From Variovorax paradoxus (lineage in GTDB: Bacteria; Pseudomonadota; Gammaproteobacteria; Burkholderiales; Burkholderiaceae_C), in contig NZ_JAGGNV010000050.1 of assembly GCF_018614955.1 (NCBI RefSeq), forward strand, positions 1 to 64,000: a DNA stretch of 64,000 nucleotides, written 5' to 3'. Under the pieces are notes generated by a model. It was not told the origin of the DNA, did not search any database, and saw nothing but the letters and a program-made list of their open reading frames with translations. Positions 1 to 10,856 of the stretch are shown here, piece by piece (position 1 is the stretch's first letter; each line of letters starts with the position of its first letter). The position numbers were made by a program, and so were the translations under genes.

Positions 1-18
1 TGACCCAGGATGTCTCAT
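1..18 (-). CDS. Start of a gene cut by the window edge, possibly a LytTR response regulator
   Basis: Only six codons are visible, reading M-R-H-P-G-S. The ATG at 18-16 is preceded on the minus strand by GGAGG with a spacing of about 8, a good ribosome binding site. It lies 63 bases downstream of the sensor kinase stop on the same strand. LytS/AlgZ-type kinases are normally followed by a LytTR regulator (AlgR-like), so that is the expected product. Nothing in six residues can confirm it. Confidence 0.35.
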
Positions 19-81
19 TGGATAACCTCCGCGCTGCGCGCTGCGGTATTCGACTTGGGAACGGCCCAGCGTCTCATGAGT

Positions 82-1176
82 TCAGGCTTCGGCAGGAATG
101 GCAATGCGCACACGGTAGCTCTTCTGGTCCATCCCGGCGCTGAACTGCGCCTGCATATCGTGTAGGAGGCGCAGCCGGTCGCGCACGTTGGCCAGCGCGA
201 TGCCGTGCCCGCGCGGCAGGGGTTCGTCGGCCCAGCGCAGCGGCGGCAGGCTGTTGACCACTTCGATCACCGCCATGCCGCCGCGGCGCTCGGTGCGGAT
301 GCGGATCTTGGCGCCCGCCGGACTCGGCTCGACGCCGTGCTTGACCGCGTTCTCGACCAGCGGCTGCAGCAAGAGCGGCGGCAGGCGCGCGGTGTTGGCT
401 GCCGGGTCGATGTCCCAGCGGATGCGCAGCCGCTCGCCGAAGCGCACCTGCTCGATCGCGAGATAGCGTTCGGCCAGCGCGATCTCGTCGGCCAGCGTGA
501 CCGACTCGCCCGGGTCGGCCAGCGCCTGGCGGAACAGCTCGCTCAGGTCTTCGAGCATGGCCTCGGCCTTGGCCGGCTCCTCGCGCACCAGCGCGATGGC
601 GCTGTTGAGCGTGTTGAAGAGAAAGTGCGGCCGGATGCGCGACTGCAGCTCTTCCAGCCGCGCCGTCATGGCCGCCGGCGTCTGGCCGCGCGCGCGCAGC
701 ACCAGCGCGGCCATCACCAGCGCGGCGAACATCGCGCCGGCCAGGGCGCTCGCGAGCCAGGGCGCGCTGCCGAGCACTCCGGTCAGCCGCAGCAGGCCGC
801 AGCCGTACAGCGCGGAGATGGCGCCGAGCGAGGCGCCGGCCGCGTACTGCGCGGCGCGCGGCAGGCGGCCGAGCAGGCTCTTGAGCCAGCAGGCTGCGAG
901 CAGCCACAGGAGCGTGGCCGGCAAGGCGCCGCCGGTCACCGTGGCCATCAGCACCAGCCACTCGGCGGGCGCCGGCGAAACGAACAAGGTGGCGACGGCG
1001 ACCACGGCCTCGACGAACATCACCGTGCGCAGCACCACCCCGATCTGGCAGGCATCGAACAGCGCGACCCTCACGCGCGCAGGCCCGCGAGCGCGGGCAG
1101 GAGCCGGCGTTGAAGGGGTGGCCGATAAAATCGTCGGGTTGCGCATCAGAGCTGAAACATTCGGGTGCAAACCCAT
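82..1176 (-). CDS. LytS/AlgZ-type sensor histidine kinase
   Basis: Membrane sensor kinase of the LytS/AlgZ (His_kinase internal-region) class, about 364 residues. The N-terminal half holds four hydrophobic segments. The second half carries the phospho-acceptor block RPHFLFNTLNSAIAL and the ATP-binding N box LLLQPLVENAVKHG, followed by the G-rich GHGIALANVRDRL. Start: ATG at 1176 has GGGAGG 6 bases upstream; ATG at 1146 is an alternative without a visible site. The start lies only 27 bases from divergent argH, so each promoter must lie inside or beside the other gene's 5' end. A probable response regulator follows at the window edge. The signal sensed is unknown. Confidence 0.85.
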   Translation of the reverse strand: MGLHPNVSALMRNPTILSATPSTPAPARARGPARVRVALFDACQIGVVLRTVMFVEAVVAVATLFVSPAPAEWLVLMATVTGGALPATLLWLLAACWLKSLLGRLPRAAQYAAGASLGAISALYGCGLLRLTGVLGSAPWLASALAGAMFAALVMAALVLRARGQTPAAMTARLEELQSRIRPHFLFNTLNSAIALVREEPAKAEAMLEDLSELFRQALADPGESVTLADEIALAERYLAIEQVRFGERLRIRWDIDPAANTARLPPLLLQPLVENAVKHGVEPSPAGAKIRIRTERRGGMAVIEVVNSLPPLRWADEPLPRGHGIALANVRDRLRLLHDMQAQFSAGMDQKSYRVRIAIPAEA

Positions 1177-1203
1177 TATTGCCTCCCACCTCGGTTCACC
1201 CCC

Positions 1204-2601
<1,398 letters not shown>

Positions 2602-2748
2602 AGCCCGTCCATGGGAAGCGGGCACGAATGCTGCACTGCGATATTTGTGCCCAGTTGTAAGAATGTAGTGCTAAAGTTGCATTGCATCGCGTCTGCGCCC
2701 CCCGCAACCTAGCGGGCCCCGAACCGCACGAGAGCGTCTCCGAATCCC

Positions 2749-3600
2749 ATGGAAAAACCCAACTGCGTCGTCGTCATCCTGACTTTCAATTCCGCCTCGA
2801 TCATTCGCGAGACTGTGTCGCAGGCGAAGAAGCTGAGCCCGCACGTCTACGTGGTCGATTCGCACTCGTCGGACAACACGGTCGCGATCCTCGAGGAACT
2901 GGGCTGCACCGTGGTGCAGCGGCCCTTCTCCAACTACAGCGACCAGCGCAACTGGGCGATCGCGCAGGTCGAGGCCTCCTACGGCTGGCAGCTGCACCTG
3001 GACGCCGACGAGGTGCTGGACGCACAGGCGGTCGACGAGATCAAGGCCCTGCTCTCGGGCACGCCGCGCTTCGACGCCTACCTGCTGCGCCGGCGCGACT
3101 ACTTCATGGGCAAGATGCTGCGCTTTTCCGGCGTCAATCCGTGGCACCTGCGGCTGTTCCGCTCGGGCACCGGGCGCTGCGAATCGCGGCTCTACGACCA
3201 GCACTTCATCAGCTCGGCGACGCCCGGCCGCCTCAACGGCTTCATGCACGACAAGAATTCGGCCCGGCTCAGCGACTGGATCGCGAGCCACAACCGCTGG
3301 AGCGATGCCGAGGCGAAGGAAAAGTTCGACCCCCGCGTGGGCGGCGACAACGTGCTGCAGCCGCGGCTCATGGGCGACGCGCGGGAACGCACGCGCTTCA
3401 TCAAGGAGCTCTACTACAAGCTGCCGACCGGCCTGCGCTCGCTGAGCTATTTCGTCTACCGCTACATCTTCCGGCTTGGCTTTCTGGACGGCACCACCGG
3501 CTTCTATTTCGCTTTTTTTCAGGCATTGTGGTTCCGCATGCTGGTCGACGCGAAGATGTACGAGCAGCGCAGTACCCAACTACCCCAGCGGTTCAACTGA
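2749..3600 (+). CDS. Family 2 glycosyltransferase, WaaE/KdtX-like
   Basis: Inverting GT-A fold glycosyltransferase of 283 residues. It opens with the nucleotide-sugar strand VVVILTFNSASIIRET; the metal-binding DADE motif (LHLDADEVLD) lies near residue 85, and SDQRNWAI matches the NQR-type motif of WaaE/KdtX lipopolysaccharide-core glucosyltransferases. The C-terminal third is hydrophobic (RSLSYFVYRYIFRLGF), suggesting membrane attachment. It lies 25 bases before the UDP-glucuronate decarboxylase gene, so it may use a sugar made by the next two genes. Acceptor and donor cannot be read from sequence. The 147-base gap before it shows no gene. Confidence 0.85.
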   Translation: MEKPNCVVVILTFNSASIIRETVSQAKKLSPHVYVVDSHSSDNTVAILEELGCTVVQRPFSNYSDQRNWAIAQVEASYGWQLHLDADEVLDAQAVDEIKALLSGTPRFDAYLLRRRDYFMGKMLRFSGVNPWHLRLFRSGTGRCESRLYDQHFISSATPGRLNGFMHDKNSARLSDWIASHNRWSDAEAKEKFDPRVGGDNVLQPRLMGDARERTRFIKELYYKLPTGLRSLSYFVYRYIFRLGFLDGTTGFYFAFFQALWFRMLVDAKMYEQRSTQLPQRFN

Positions 3601-3625
3601 TTTTTCTTACGGAGTGATTCGCAGC

Positions 3626-4597
<972 letters not shown>

Positions 4598-4601
4598 TCC
4601 C

Positions 4602-5975
4602 ATGAACATCACCATCATCGGCACCGGCTACGTCGGGCTCGTCACCGGCGCATGCCTGGCGGACATCGGCAACAACGTGTTCTGCCTCGACGTCGATCCG
4701 CGCAAGATCGCGACGCTCAACGAGGGCGGCATCCCGATCTACGAACCGGGCCTCGGCGAGCTCGTCGAGTCGAACGTGGCGGCGAAGCGGCTCGCCTTTT
4801 CGACCGACATCGAAGCCTCGGTGGCGCATGGCGACGTCCAGTTCATCGCCGTGGGCACGCCGCCCGACGAGGACGGCAGCGCCGACCTGCAGTACGTGCT
4901 GGCCGCGGCGCGCAACATCGGCAAGTACATGAACGGCTTCAAGGTCGTGGTCGACAAGTCGACGGTGCCGGTGGGCACGGCCGACAAGGTCACGGCCGTG
5001 ATCCAGGAAGAGCTCGACAAGCGCGGCCGCTCCGACCTGCGCTTCTCGGTGGTGAGCAATCCCGAGTTCCTCAAGGAAGGCGCGGCGGTCGAGGACTTCA
5101 TGCGGCCCGACCGCATCGTCATCGGCTACACCGACGACGAGACCGGCCGCGAAGCGCTGGCCGAGATGCGCAAGCTCTACGCGCCCTTCAACCGCAACCA
5201 CGAGCGCACGCGCGTGATGGATGTGAAGTCCGCCGAGTTCGCCAAGTACGCGGCCAACGCGATGCTCGCCACCCGCATCAGCTTCATGAACGAACTGGCC
5301 AACCTGGCCGACCGCGTGGGCGCCGACATCGAGGCGGTGCGCCAGGGCATCGGCTCCGACCCGCGCATCGGCTACAGCTTCTTGTACGCGGGCACGGGTT
5401 ACGGCGGCAGCTGCTTCCCCAAGGACATCCAGGCGCTGACGCGCATCGCACGCGACAACGGCCAGGCGCTGCGCGTGCTCGAGTCGGTGGAAGCGGTCAA
5501 CGACGAGCAGAAGCGCGTGCTGACCCGCAAGGTGCTGGAGCGCTTCGGCCCGGACCTCAGCGACCGCACCTTCGCGCTCTGGGGCCTGGCCTTCAAGCCC
5601 AACACCGACGACATGCGCGAGGCGCCGAGCCGCGTGGTGATCGACGCGCTGCTGCGCGCCGGCGCGCGCGTGGTGGCGCACGACCCGATCGCGGTCGACG
5701 AGACGCGGCGCGTGCTGAAGCTCGACTTCGCCGATGCGCCGGCGCTGCTCGAGCGCATCAGCTTCTCGTCGGCCAAGGATCCGATGGAAGCCCTGGCCGG
5801 CGCGGACGCGCTGATCATCGTCACCGAGTGGAAGGCCTACCGCAGCCCGAATCTCGAGCGGCTCAAGACGCTGATGAAGTCGCCGGTGATCTTCGATGGC
5901 CGCAATCTCTACGAGCCGACCACCATGAAGGAAGCAGGCGTGGTCTACCAGGGCATCGGGCGCAACAGCCTCTAG
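4602..5975 (+). CDS. ugd: UDP-glucose 6-dehydrogenase
   Basis: Oxidises UDP-glucose to UDP-glucuronate with two NAD+. 457 residues, full length. The N-terminal Rossmann motif is GTGYVGLVTGACLAD. The catalytic cysteine is Cys271 in GYGGSCFPKDIQAL; the central block FMNELANLADRVG and the C-terminal UDP-binding region (LWGLAFKPNTDDMREAPS) are present. It follows the decarboxylase by 4 bases and supplies its substrate. It is probably one operon with the upstream glycosyltransferase, and perhaps with the rhomboid gene 4 bases downstream. Confidence 0.97.
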   Translation: MNITIIGTGYVGLVTGACLADIGNNVFCLDVDPRKIATLNEGGIPIYEPGLGELVESNVAAKRLAFSTDIEASVAHGDVQFIAVGTPPDEDGSADLQYVLAAARNIGKYMNGFKVVVDKSTVPVGTADKVTAVIQEELDKRGRSDLRFSVVSNPEFLKEGAAVEDFMRPDRIVIGYTDDETGREALAEMRKLYAPFNRNHERTRVMDVKSAEFAKYAANAMLATRISFMNELANLADRVGADIEAVRQGIGSDPRIGYSFLYAGTGYGGSCFPKDIQALTRIARDNGQALRVLESVEAVNDEQKRVLTRKVLERFGPDLSDRTFALWGLAFKPNTDDMREAPSRVVIDALLRAGARVVAHDPIAVDETRRVLKLDFADAPALLERISFSSAKDPMEALAGADALIIVTEWKAYRSPNLERLKTLMKSPVIFDGRNLYEPTTMKEAGVVYQGIGRNSL

Positions 5976-5979
5976 CGCC

Positions 5980-7446
5980 TTGTTCTACGCCATCCCGCTC
6001 GAAAGCCGGCCGACCTGGCGCAACCCGCCTTGGATGACCGTGCTGCTGATCCTCGTGAACATGCTGGTGTTCTGGGGACCGCAGCGCGCCGAAGACAAGG
6101 CGGAGCAGCGCGCCGCGCAGTTCTACGTGCAAAGCGTGCTGCCCAAGCTGGAGCTGCCGCCCTTCGTCGCCTGGCTGCAGGAAACCCGATCGGCGAACGC
6201 GCCGGCGGCGCGGCGGCTGCTGGCGCGTGGCGAATTCGAGCCCCTGCTCGAAGGCCTGCAGCAGGAGAAGGATTTTCTGAAGAAGCTGCATGGCGAAGCG
6301 GTGATTACGCCCGCCCATCCGCAGTACGGCGAGTGGAAGCGCGACCGGCAGCAGTACGAAGCCCAGCTGCCCGCGCCCTTCACCACGCGCTGGTCGCAGG
6401 ACCACAACAAGGATGCCGCTTTCGAGCCCTGGACCTGGATCACCTCGGCCTTCCTGCACGGCAGCACCGGCCACCTGCTCGGCAACATGCTCTTCCTGTT
6501 CCTGTTCGGCTTCTCGGTCGAGCTCGCGCTGGGCCGCGGCCTCTACCTGAGCTTCTATCTGCTCGGCGCGGTCGGCGCGTCGGCGCTGGCGGCCTGGGCC
6601 TATGCCGGCAAGGGCAGCTACGGCCTCGGCGCATCGGGCGCGGTGTCGGCGCTGATGGGCATGTACGCGGTGATGTACCGGCTGCGGCGCATCCGCTTCT
6701 TCTACCAGCTGTTCTTCTATTTCAACTACGTCACCGCGCCGGCGCTGATCCTGCTGCCGGCGTGGATCGCCAACGAGTTGCTGCAGCACTTCGTCGGCGG
6801 CCAGGGCATCGCCTACATGGCGCACCTGGGTGGCCTGTTGACCGGTGCGCTGCTGATGGCCGCCGCGATGCGATGGCGCCGGCTCCATTTGCCCGAGGCG
6901 TCGGCTTCGGCAACGCCGGACGCCTTTGCGCAACACGTCGCCGCGGCGCGCCGTCTCGCAGGCGAGATGAAGTTCGAAGCGGCCTGTGCCGAATGGCGTG
7001 CGGCCGCGCAACTCGAGCCCGACGACGCCGACACCCTGCGCGCCTGGTTCAACACCGCGAAGCTCTGGCCGGCTGGCGAGGATTTCCATCGCGCGGCGCA
7101 CCGCATCTTCCGGCTCAAGCCGCAGGACCTGGTCACGCTGGAACTGCAGCATGCGAGCTACAAGACCTACCTCGACCACGCCAAGCCCGGCGCGCGCCTC
7201 AAGCCCGACGACATGGCGCGGCTGGCGCGGCGTTTCACGCGCGCGCAGCAGTTCACCGATGCCGAGCGGCTGTGCCAGGCGCTGCTGAAGACTGCGCCCG
7301 AGCATCCGGACCTGGCCGACACGCTGTCGCTCTGCGCCAACGGGCTGATGCAGGCCGGGCGGCGCGAGCAGGCGCTCGGCTGGCTGCCGCACCTGCTGCG
7401 GCTCGCGCCCGAGGACATGGTGACGCGGATGCTGCAGAAGGGTTGA
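5980..7446 (+). CDS. Rhomboid-family intramembrane serine protease with long C-terminal repeat region
   Basis: Membrane protease that cuts transmembrane segments. 488 residues. After a first membrane segment and a charged loop comes the rhomboid core: HGSTGHLLGNMLFLF, GASGAVSALMG with catalytic Ser219, and YMAHLGGLLTG with catalytic His282. Residues from about 310 form a soluble alpha-helical region that looks like degenerate TPR repeats (paired LEPDDADTL and LAPEDMV segments), beyond the size of GlpG-type proteins. The start is TTG at 5980, 4 bases after ugd, chosen because FYAIPLESRPTW precedes the first membrane segment; no clear ribosome site is visible. Substrate unknown. Confidence 0.88.
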   Translation: MFYAIPLESRPTWRNPPWMTVLLILVNMLVFWGPQRAEDKAEQRAAQFYVQSVLPKLELPPFVAWLQETRSANAPAARRLLARGEFEPLLEGLQQEKDFLKKLHGEAVITPAHPQYGEWKRDRQQYEAQLPAPFTTRWSQDHNKDAAFEPWTWITSAFLHGSTGHLLGNMLFLFLFGFSVELALGRGLYLSFYLLGAVGASALAAWAYAGKGSYGLGASGAVSALMGMYAVMYRLRRIRFFYQLFFYFNYVTAPALILLPAWIANELLQHFVGGQGIAYMAHLGGLLTGALLMAAAMRWRRLHLPEASASATPDAFAQHVAAARRLAGEMKFEAACAEWRAAAQLEPDDADTLRAWFNTAKLWPAGEDFHRAAHRIFRLKPQDLVTLELQHASYKTYLDHAKPGARLKPDDMARLARRFTRAQQFTDAERLCQALLKTAPEHPDLADTLSLCANGLMQAGRREQALGWLPHLLRLAPEDMVTRMLQKG

Positions 7447-7459
7447 GCGCCCTCAACCC
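7440..7459. terminator. Hairpin between convergent genes, both stop codons in its arms
   Basis: GGGTTGAG (7440-7447) and CTCAACCC (7452-7459) form a perfect 8-bp stem with a 4-base loop. The rhomboid TGA (7444-7446) is in one arm and the opposing gene's stop (7453-7455) mirrors it in the other. No T-run follows, so a classical intrinsic terminator is not proven; a bidirectional hairpin is the likely role. Confidence 0.5.
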
Positions 7460-8751
7460 TGCGGCGCCTCGCGCAGCAGCCAGCGCACCTCCTGCGTCTG
7501 CTCGCTCTCGGGATAGCGCGCTTCCAGCGTCGTCAGGATCGGCTGCGCCATGTCGCGCCGGTTGAGGCCCTGCACCAGCACGCGCGCGGCCAGCTCGTAG
7601 GCCTGCGGAATCGCGGTATGCCCGCGGAAGCGCTTGTCGAATCCAGACAGCAGCGCCAGCGATGCCTTCGCCTCGCCGTTGCGCCACTCGGTACGCGCCA
7701 GCGCCATCGTGCCCAGCGGATCTTCGAGCACGAAGCCAGGATCCTGCTCGCGGCAGGCCTTGTAGACCTTGAGCGCCTCCGAGGCGAGGTCGCGCGCCAG
7801 CAGCATCGCGATCAGCCGCCGCCCATGGTCCAGCAGCGTGGCCGTCTTGTCCGGCGCCAGCAGCAGGATGCGGTGATAGCGGCGCTGCGCGACCAGGTCC
7901 TCCGGCTGCGTGCGCTGCTCTTCGTAGGCCAGCGCCAGCGCGCCGGCGATGTCGCCGTCGGTCACCATCTGCGCGACCAGCGAGTCGGTGATCTGCTGGG
8001 CGACCTGCGCCGGCGTGCGGGTGTCGAGCGCGCGGTCGTCGGCGCCGGCGCCGGGCAAGAGGTCGATGCCCAGTTCCGCATGGTTCTGGTACATCACGTA
8101 GCCCAGCAGGCTGGCCATGACCCAGCTGAAATAGATCATCACGAAGTTGATGGCCGGCAGCGCGAACCAGCCGCTCATCACCGGCAGCAGCATGACGATC
8201 GCGATCTGCGCGCCGGAGTTCAGCAGGAACAGGAAGACGCACAGCAGCGCATAAGGCCAGCCGACCGCGCGGATCGTTTCCCACACATAACCCGGATTCA
8301 GCGCCTGCCAGAAGCTGCCCGACTGCACCAGCACCATCGTGGTCGCAGGCAAGGTGAACGAGAGCATGAAGATCGCGACATAGCCCAGCGCCGGGCTCCA
8401 GGCGCCGACGAAGCCCGCCACGATGCCCTGCAGGATCAGCAGCGCGAACAGCTTCCAGGGCAGGTTCGTCCACTCGTCCTCGAGGCTGCGCGGGAAGTCG
8501 CTCGCGCGCACGATGCCGCGCGCGCCCAGCGCCATCACCTTGAAGCCGTAGCGGCTGGCCGCGAGGATGATGCCGAGCTCCACCAGCAGCAGGCCCAGCG
8601 CCTGCGGCAGGAAGAACAGCACGTGAAACAGCAGGCTACTGAGCGCCAGCAGCGCCGCGTAGCCGAGCGGCTGGAGCTGGAAGGGAAAGGCGAAAAAAGT
8701 GTTCAGGCGGTGCCAGAACGGGCGAGGCGCAGGGCTTGTTTGCTCTTGCAT
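7453..8751 (-). CDS. Uncharacterised multi-pass membrane protein with helical repeat tail
   Basis: I do not recognise the family. 432 residues. The first about 250 contain around five or six hydrophobic segments (for example LGYAALLALSSLLFHVLFFL and FALPAINFVMIYFSWVMAS). The remainder is soluble and helical, with TPR-like pairs (AGALALAYEEQ, SEALKVYKACREQDPG, RMAQP-type repeats near the end). GGAG lies 6 bases before the ATG at 8751, but inside a perfect inverted repeat (see the next entry). It converges on the rhomboid gene, whose C-terminal region has the same helical-repeat look. Confidence 0.8.
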   Translation of the reverse strand: MQEQTSPAPRPFWHRLNTFFAFPFQLQPLGYAALLALSSLLFHVLFFLPQALGLLLVELGIILAASRYGFKVMALGARGIVRASDFPRSLEDEWTNLPWKLFALLILQGIVAGFVGAWSPALGYVAIFMLSFTLPATTMVLVQSGSFWQALNPGYVWETIRAVGWPYALLCVFLFLLNSGAQIAIVMLLPVMSGWFALPAINFVMIYFSWVMASLLGYVMYQNHAELGIDLLPGAGADDRALDTRTPAQVAQQITDSLVAQMVTDGDIAGALALAYEEQRTQPEDLVAQRRYHRILLLAPDKTATLLDHGRRLIAMLLARDLASEALKVYKACREQDPGFVLEDPLGTMALARTEWRNGEAKASLALLSGFDKRFRGHTAIPQAYELAARVLVQGLNRRDMAQPILTTLEARYPESEQTQEVRWLLREAPQG

Positions 8752-8774
8752 GGGCGCTCCAACAGGGAGCGCCC
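8752..8774 (-). promoter_or_regulatory. Hairpin covering the ribosome binding site of the membrane protein gene
   Basis: GGGCGCTCC at 8752-8760 and GGAGCGCCC at 8766-8774 are perfect 9-base inverted repeats around a 5-base loop. In the minus-strand mRNA the GGAG ribosome site is inside the 3' arm and the stem ends directly at the ATG (8751). Folding would hide the start, so conditional translation (temperature, RNA or protein control) is plausible. The function is inferred. Confidence 0.55.
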
Positions 8775-8803
8775 AGTATAGGTTTCACGTTGTTGCCAAC
8801 CGC

Positions 8804-9352
8804 CTACATCGCGCGATAGAAGATGTAGTCGGCCTGGTACTTGACCACCTGCTTTTGCCCCACCAACGACGCGCCGCAGGCCATGGCCGGCGCCACGCCG
8901 CCCTGGGTGGCGACGCGCTGGATGTAGCTCACGCCCTGCATCGCACCGCTGCCCATCGCCGGGTTGGCCTTCACGAGCTGGAAGGGAATGTTGCTGGTGC
9001 CGTTGGGCGCCACGGCGACCTGCGTGCCCGTGAGCTTGGAGCCGTCCATGCTCTCCCAGGTGGCGGGCGGGCCGTAGTACTTGCCGACCTGCTTGCCGCC
9101 GCGGTTCATCAGCCTGGCGTCGGGGCCGACGAAGACCCATTCGTGCTGGCCGGGCGCGTTGGGCTTGACGCGGCATTCGTAGCTGATGTCGCCGGCGCCG
9201 ACCGTTTCCATCGCGACCTGGTGCCCTGTCGGCACCTTGACGCTGTCGGGCAGGCTGGCTTGCGAGAACATCATGGGCTTGTTCATGCCCATGCCGGAAC
9301 AGGCGGCGAGGCTGGCGGCGGCCGCGAGGGCGGAGAGGCTGCGGATGGTCAT
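8804..9352 (-). CDS. DUF3455 family lipoprotein
   Basis: 182 residues with a lipoprotein signal (SLAACSGMGM, acylated Cys near residue 18). The body matches the DUF3455 pattern: LPDSVKVPTGHQVAMETVGAG, YECR, HEWVFVGPDARL, and Y(Y)GPPATWESMDGSKLTG. The biochemical function of the family is unknown. AAGGAA lies 7 bases before the ATG. It is divergent from the ECF sigma factor and preceded by a promoter almost identical to the sigma factor's own, so it is a likely direct target of that sigma factor. Confidence 0.88.
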   Translation of the reverse strand: MTIRSLSALAAAASLAACSGMGMNKPMMFSQASLPDSVKVPTGHQVAMETVGAGDISYECRVKPNAPGQHEWVFVGPDARLMNRGGKQVGKYYGPPATWESMDGSKLTGTQVAVAPNGTSNIPFQLVKANPAMGSGAMQGVSYIQRVATQGGVAPAMACGASLVGQKQVVKYQADYIFYRAM

Positions 9353-9401
9353 GGTCGATTCCTTGGGTCTGAGGGTGATGAGGGAGGAAGCTCACCCACT
9401 C

Positions 9402-9429
9402 ATACGCGGCATCGGCGCTGCCGGATTCA
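9402..9429 (-). promoter_or_regulatory. Putative ECF-sigma promoter of the DUF3455 gene
   Basis: On the minus strand TGAATCC (9429-9423) and CGTAT (9406-9402) are separated by exactly 16 bases. The same two boxes with the same spacer occur on the other strand before the sigma factor gene. The start codon lies 50 bases downstream. Confidence 0.6.
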
Positions 9430-9437
9430 GCCCGCAC

Positions 9438-9465
9438 TGAATCCGTCGGGTTGCCGCTGCCGTAT
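9438..9465 (+). promoter_or_regulatory. Putative autoregulated ECF-sigma promoter
   Basis: TGAATCC (9438-9444), a 16-base spacer, then CGTAT (9461-9465). It is the mirror partner of the promoter at 9402-9429. The shape resembles group-specific ECF promoters of the SigK/SigL type. Its position suggests transcription starts near 9472, which favours the ATG at 9501 over the one at 9483. Confidence 0.6.
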
Positions 9466-9500
9466 CGTCCTTATGAGAACCGATGCTCCACAATCCGCGC

Positions 9501-10076
9501 ATGCCTGCACCCAGCCCCGACGCCGAACTGATGGCACTGATCGACCGCATCGGCCGGCGCGACGAGGCGGCGCTGCGCCTGCTCTACGACCGCACCGCGC
9601 CCAAGCTCTTCGGCCTGGCGATGCGCGTCGTGCGGCAGCGCGAGTGGGCCGAGGACGTGCTGCAGGAATCCTTCCTGACCATCTGGCGCGTCGCCGGCGA
9701 CTACCGCGCCTCGCTGAGTCCGCCGCTGGCCTGGCTGGGCCTGATCGTGCGCAGCCGCTCGCTCGACCTGCTGCGCCGCCGCACCGCCGACCGCGCCCAG
9801 CTGACCCAGGAATTCGACGAGCTGATGGCGGACACCCTCGAGTCCGATGCGCCGAACCCGATGGACGCCGCCGACGCCAGCGAACAGGCCTGGGCGCTGC
9901 ACCAATGCCTGAGCCAGCTCGAAGGCCGGCAGCGCGAGGTGCTGAGCCTGGCCTATCTGCGCGACCTCAGCCACGGCGAACTGGCCGAGCAGCTGAAGCT
10001 GCCGCTCGGCACCGTCAAGACCTGGATCCGGCGCGGCCTGGAGAAGCTTCGCACCTGCATGCATCGCTTCGCATGA
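9501..10076 (+). CDS. ECF RNA polymerase sigma factor, SigK/SigL-like
   Basis: 191 residues with sigma region 2 (LYDRTAPKLFGLAMRVV, EWAEDVLQESFLTIW, YRASLSPPLAWLGLIVRSRSLD) and region 4 (REVLSLAYLRDLSHGELAEQLKLPLGTVKTWIRRGLEKLR). The gene is followed after 19 bases by an RskA-type anti-sigma factor. ATG at 9501 was chosen from the promoter position; 9483 would add six residues. The divergent DUF3455 gene has the same promoter motif, so the sigma factor probably controls both sides. The stress signal is unknown. Confidence 0.93.
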   Translation: MPAPSPDAELMALIDRIGRRDEAALRLLYDRTAPKLFGLAMRVVRQREWAEDVLQESFLTIWRVAGDYRASLSPPLAWLGLIVRSRSLDLLRRRTADRAQLTQEFDELMADTLESDAPNPMDAADASEQAWALHQCLSQLEGRQREVLSLAYLRDLSHGELAEQLKLPLGTVKTWIRRGLEKLRTCMHRFA

Positions 10077-10095
10077 AGAAGACGGCCGCCGCACC

Positions 10096-10854
10096 ATGAA
10101 CCTGCCCGCGAACCCTCAACTGCTCGACCTGCTGGCCGCGAGCCATGCGCTCGGCACCTTGCGCGGCGGCGCCCGCCGGCGCTTCGAAGCCATCGCGCGC
10201 GAGCAGGCGCCGGTGCGCGCCGCCGCGCTGGTGTGGCAAGGCCGGCTCGCCAGCATGGCCGAGCTGCAAGAGCCGGTGGTGCCCGATGCCGCCGTGTGGA
10301 CCCGCATCCGCAACCTGATCGACGCCGAGCAAGAGCAGCAGGCCATCGCGCGCCAGCGCGCCGTGCCGGCCACGCCCGAAGCGGCACCGGCCAAGGCCGG
10401 CTGGCTGCGCAGCCTGGCGCTCTGGCGCGGCGCTGCGGCCGCCGGCGCCCTCGCCACCGTGATGGCCGTGCTGGTCGGCGTAAACCTCAGCGAACAGCTG
10501 CGCAACGCGCCCGCCGTGCAGTACGTGGCCGTGCTGTCGGACGAGCAGGCTGCCCCTTCGATGCTCGTGACCTTCGACCCCAAGAACCGCCAGCTGGTCT
10601 TGCAACGCGTCGGCGGCTTCCGCGAAGGCGAAGACAAGTCGCTGCAACTGTGGGCCCTGCCGCCCGGCGGCGCGCCGCGCTCGCTCGGCGTGCTCGGCCG
10701 CGACGCGGCGCTCAAGCTGGCGGCGCAGGAGGCCGACGTGCGCTCCGTGCCGGCGCTGGCCATCAGCCTCGAACCCAAGGGCGGCGTGCCCAGCGAGCGC
10801 GGGCCGACGGGGCCGGTGCTGTTCAAGGGGCCGCTGATCGAGAAGACGCTTTGA
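10096..10854 (+). CDS. Anti-sigma factor, RskA family
   Basis: 252 residues. The N-terminal cytoplasmic part (LDLLAASHALGTLRGGARRRFEAI) matches the sigma-binding zinc-less anti-sigma domain. One membrane helix lies near residues 110-130 (GAAAAGALATVMAVLVGV). The periplasmic C-terminal part is the RskA fold (KNRQLVLQRVGGFREGEDKSLQLWALP, then ISLEPKGGVPSERGPTGPVLFKGPL). It probably holds the upstream sigma factor inactive until the periplasmic part is cleaved or altered. The next gene starts 3 bases after its stop, so the three genes form an operon. Confidence 0.92.
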   Translation: MNLPANPQLLDLLAASHALGTLRGGARRRFEAIAREQAPVRAAALVWQGRLASMAELQEPVVPDAAVWTRIRNLIDAEQEQQAIARQRAVPATPEAAPAKAGWLRSLALWRGAAAAGALATVMAVLVGVNLSEQLRNAPAVQYVAVLSDEQAAPSMLVTFDPKNRQLVLQRVGGFREGEDKSLQLWALPPGGAPRSLGVLGRDAALKLAAQEADVRSVPALAISLEPKGGVPSERGPTGPVLFKGPLIEKTL

Positions 10855-10856
10855 CG

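Noticed and set aside
2603..2623. GCCCG/CGGGC stem after argH as a terminator
   Set aside because: Only a 5-bp stem with an 11-base loop and no T-run; too weak to list.
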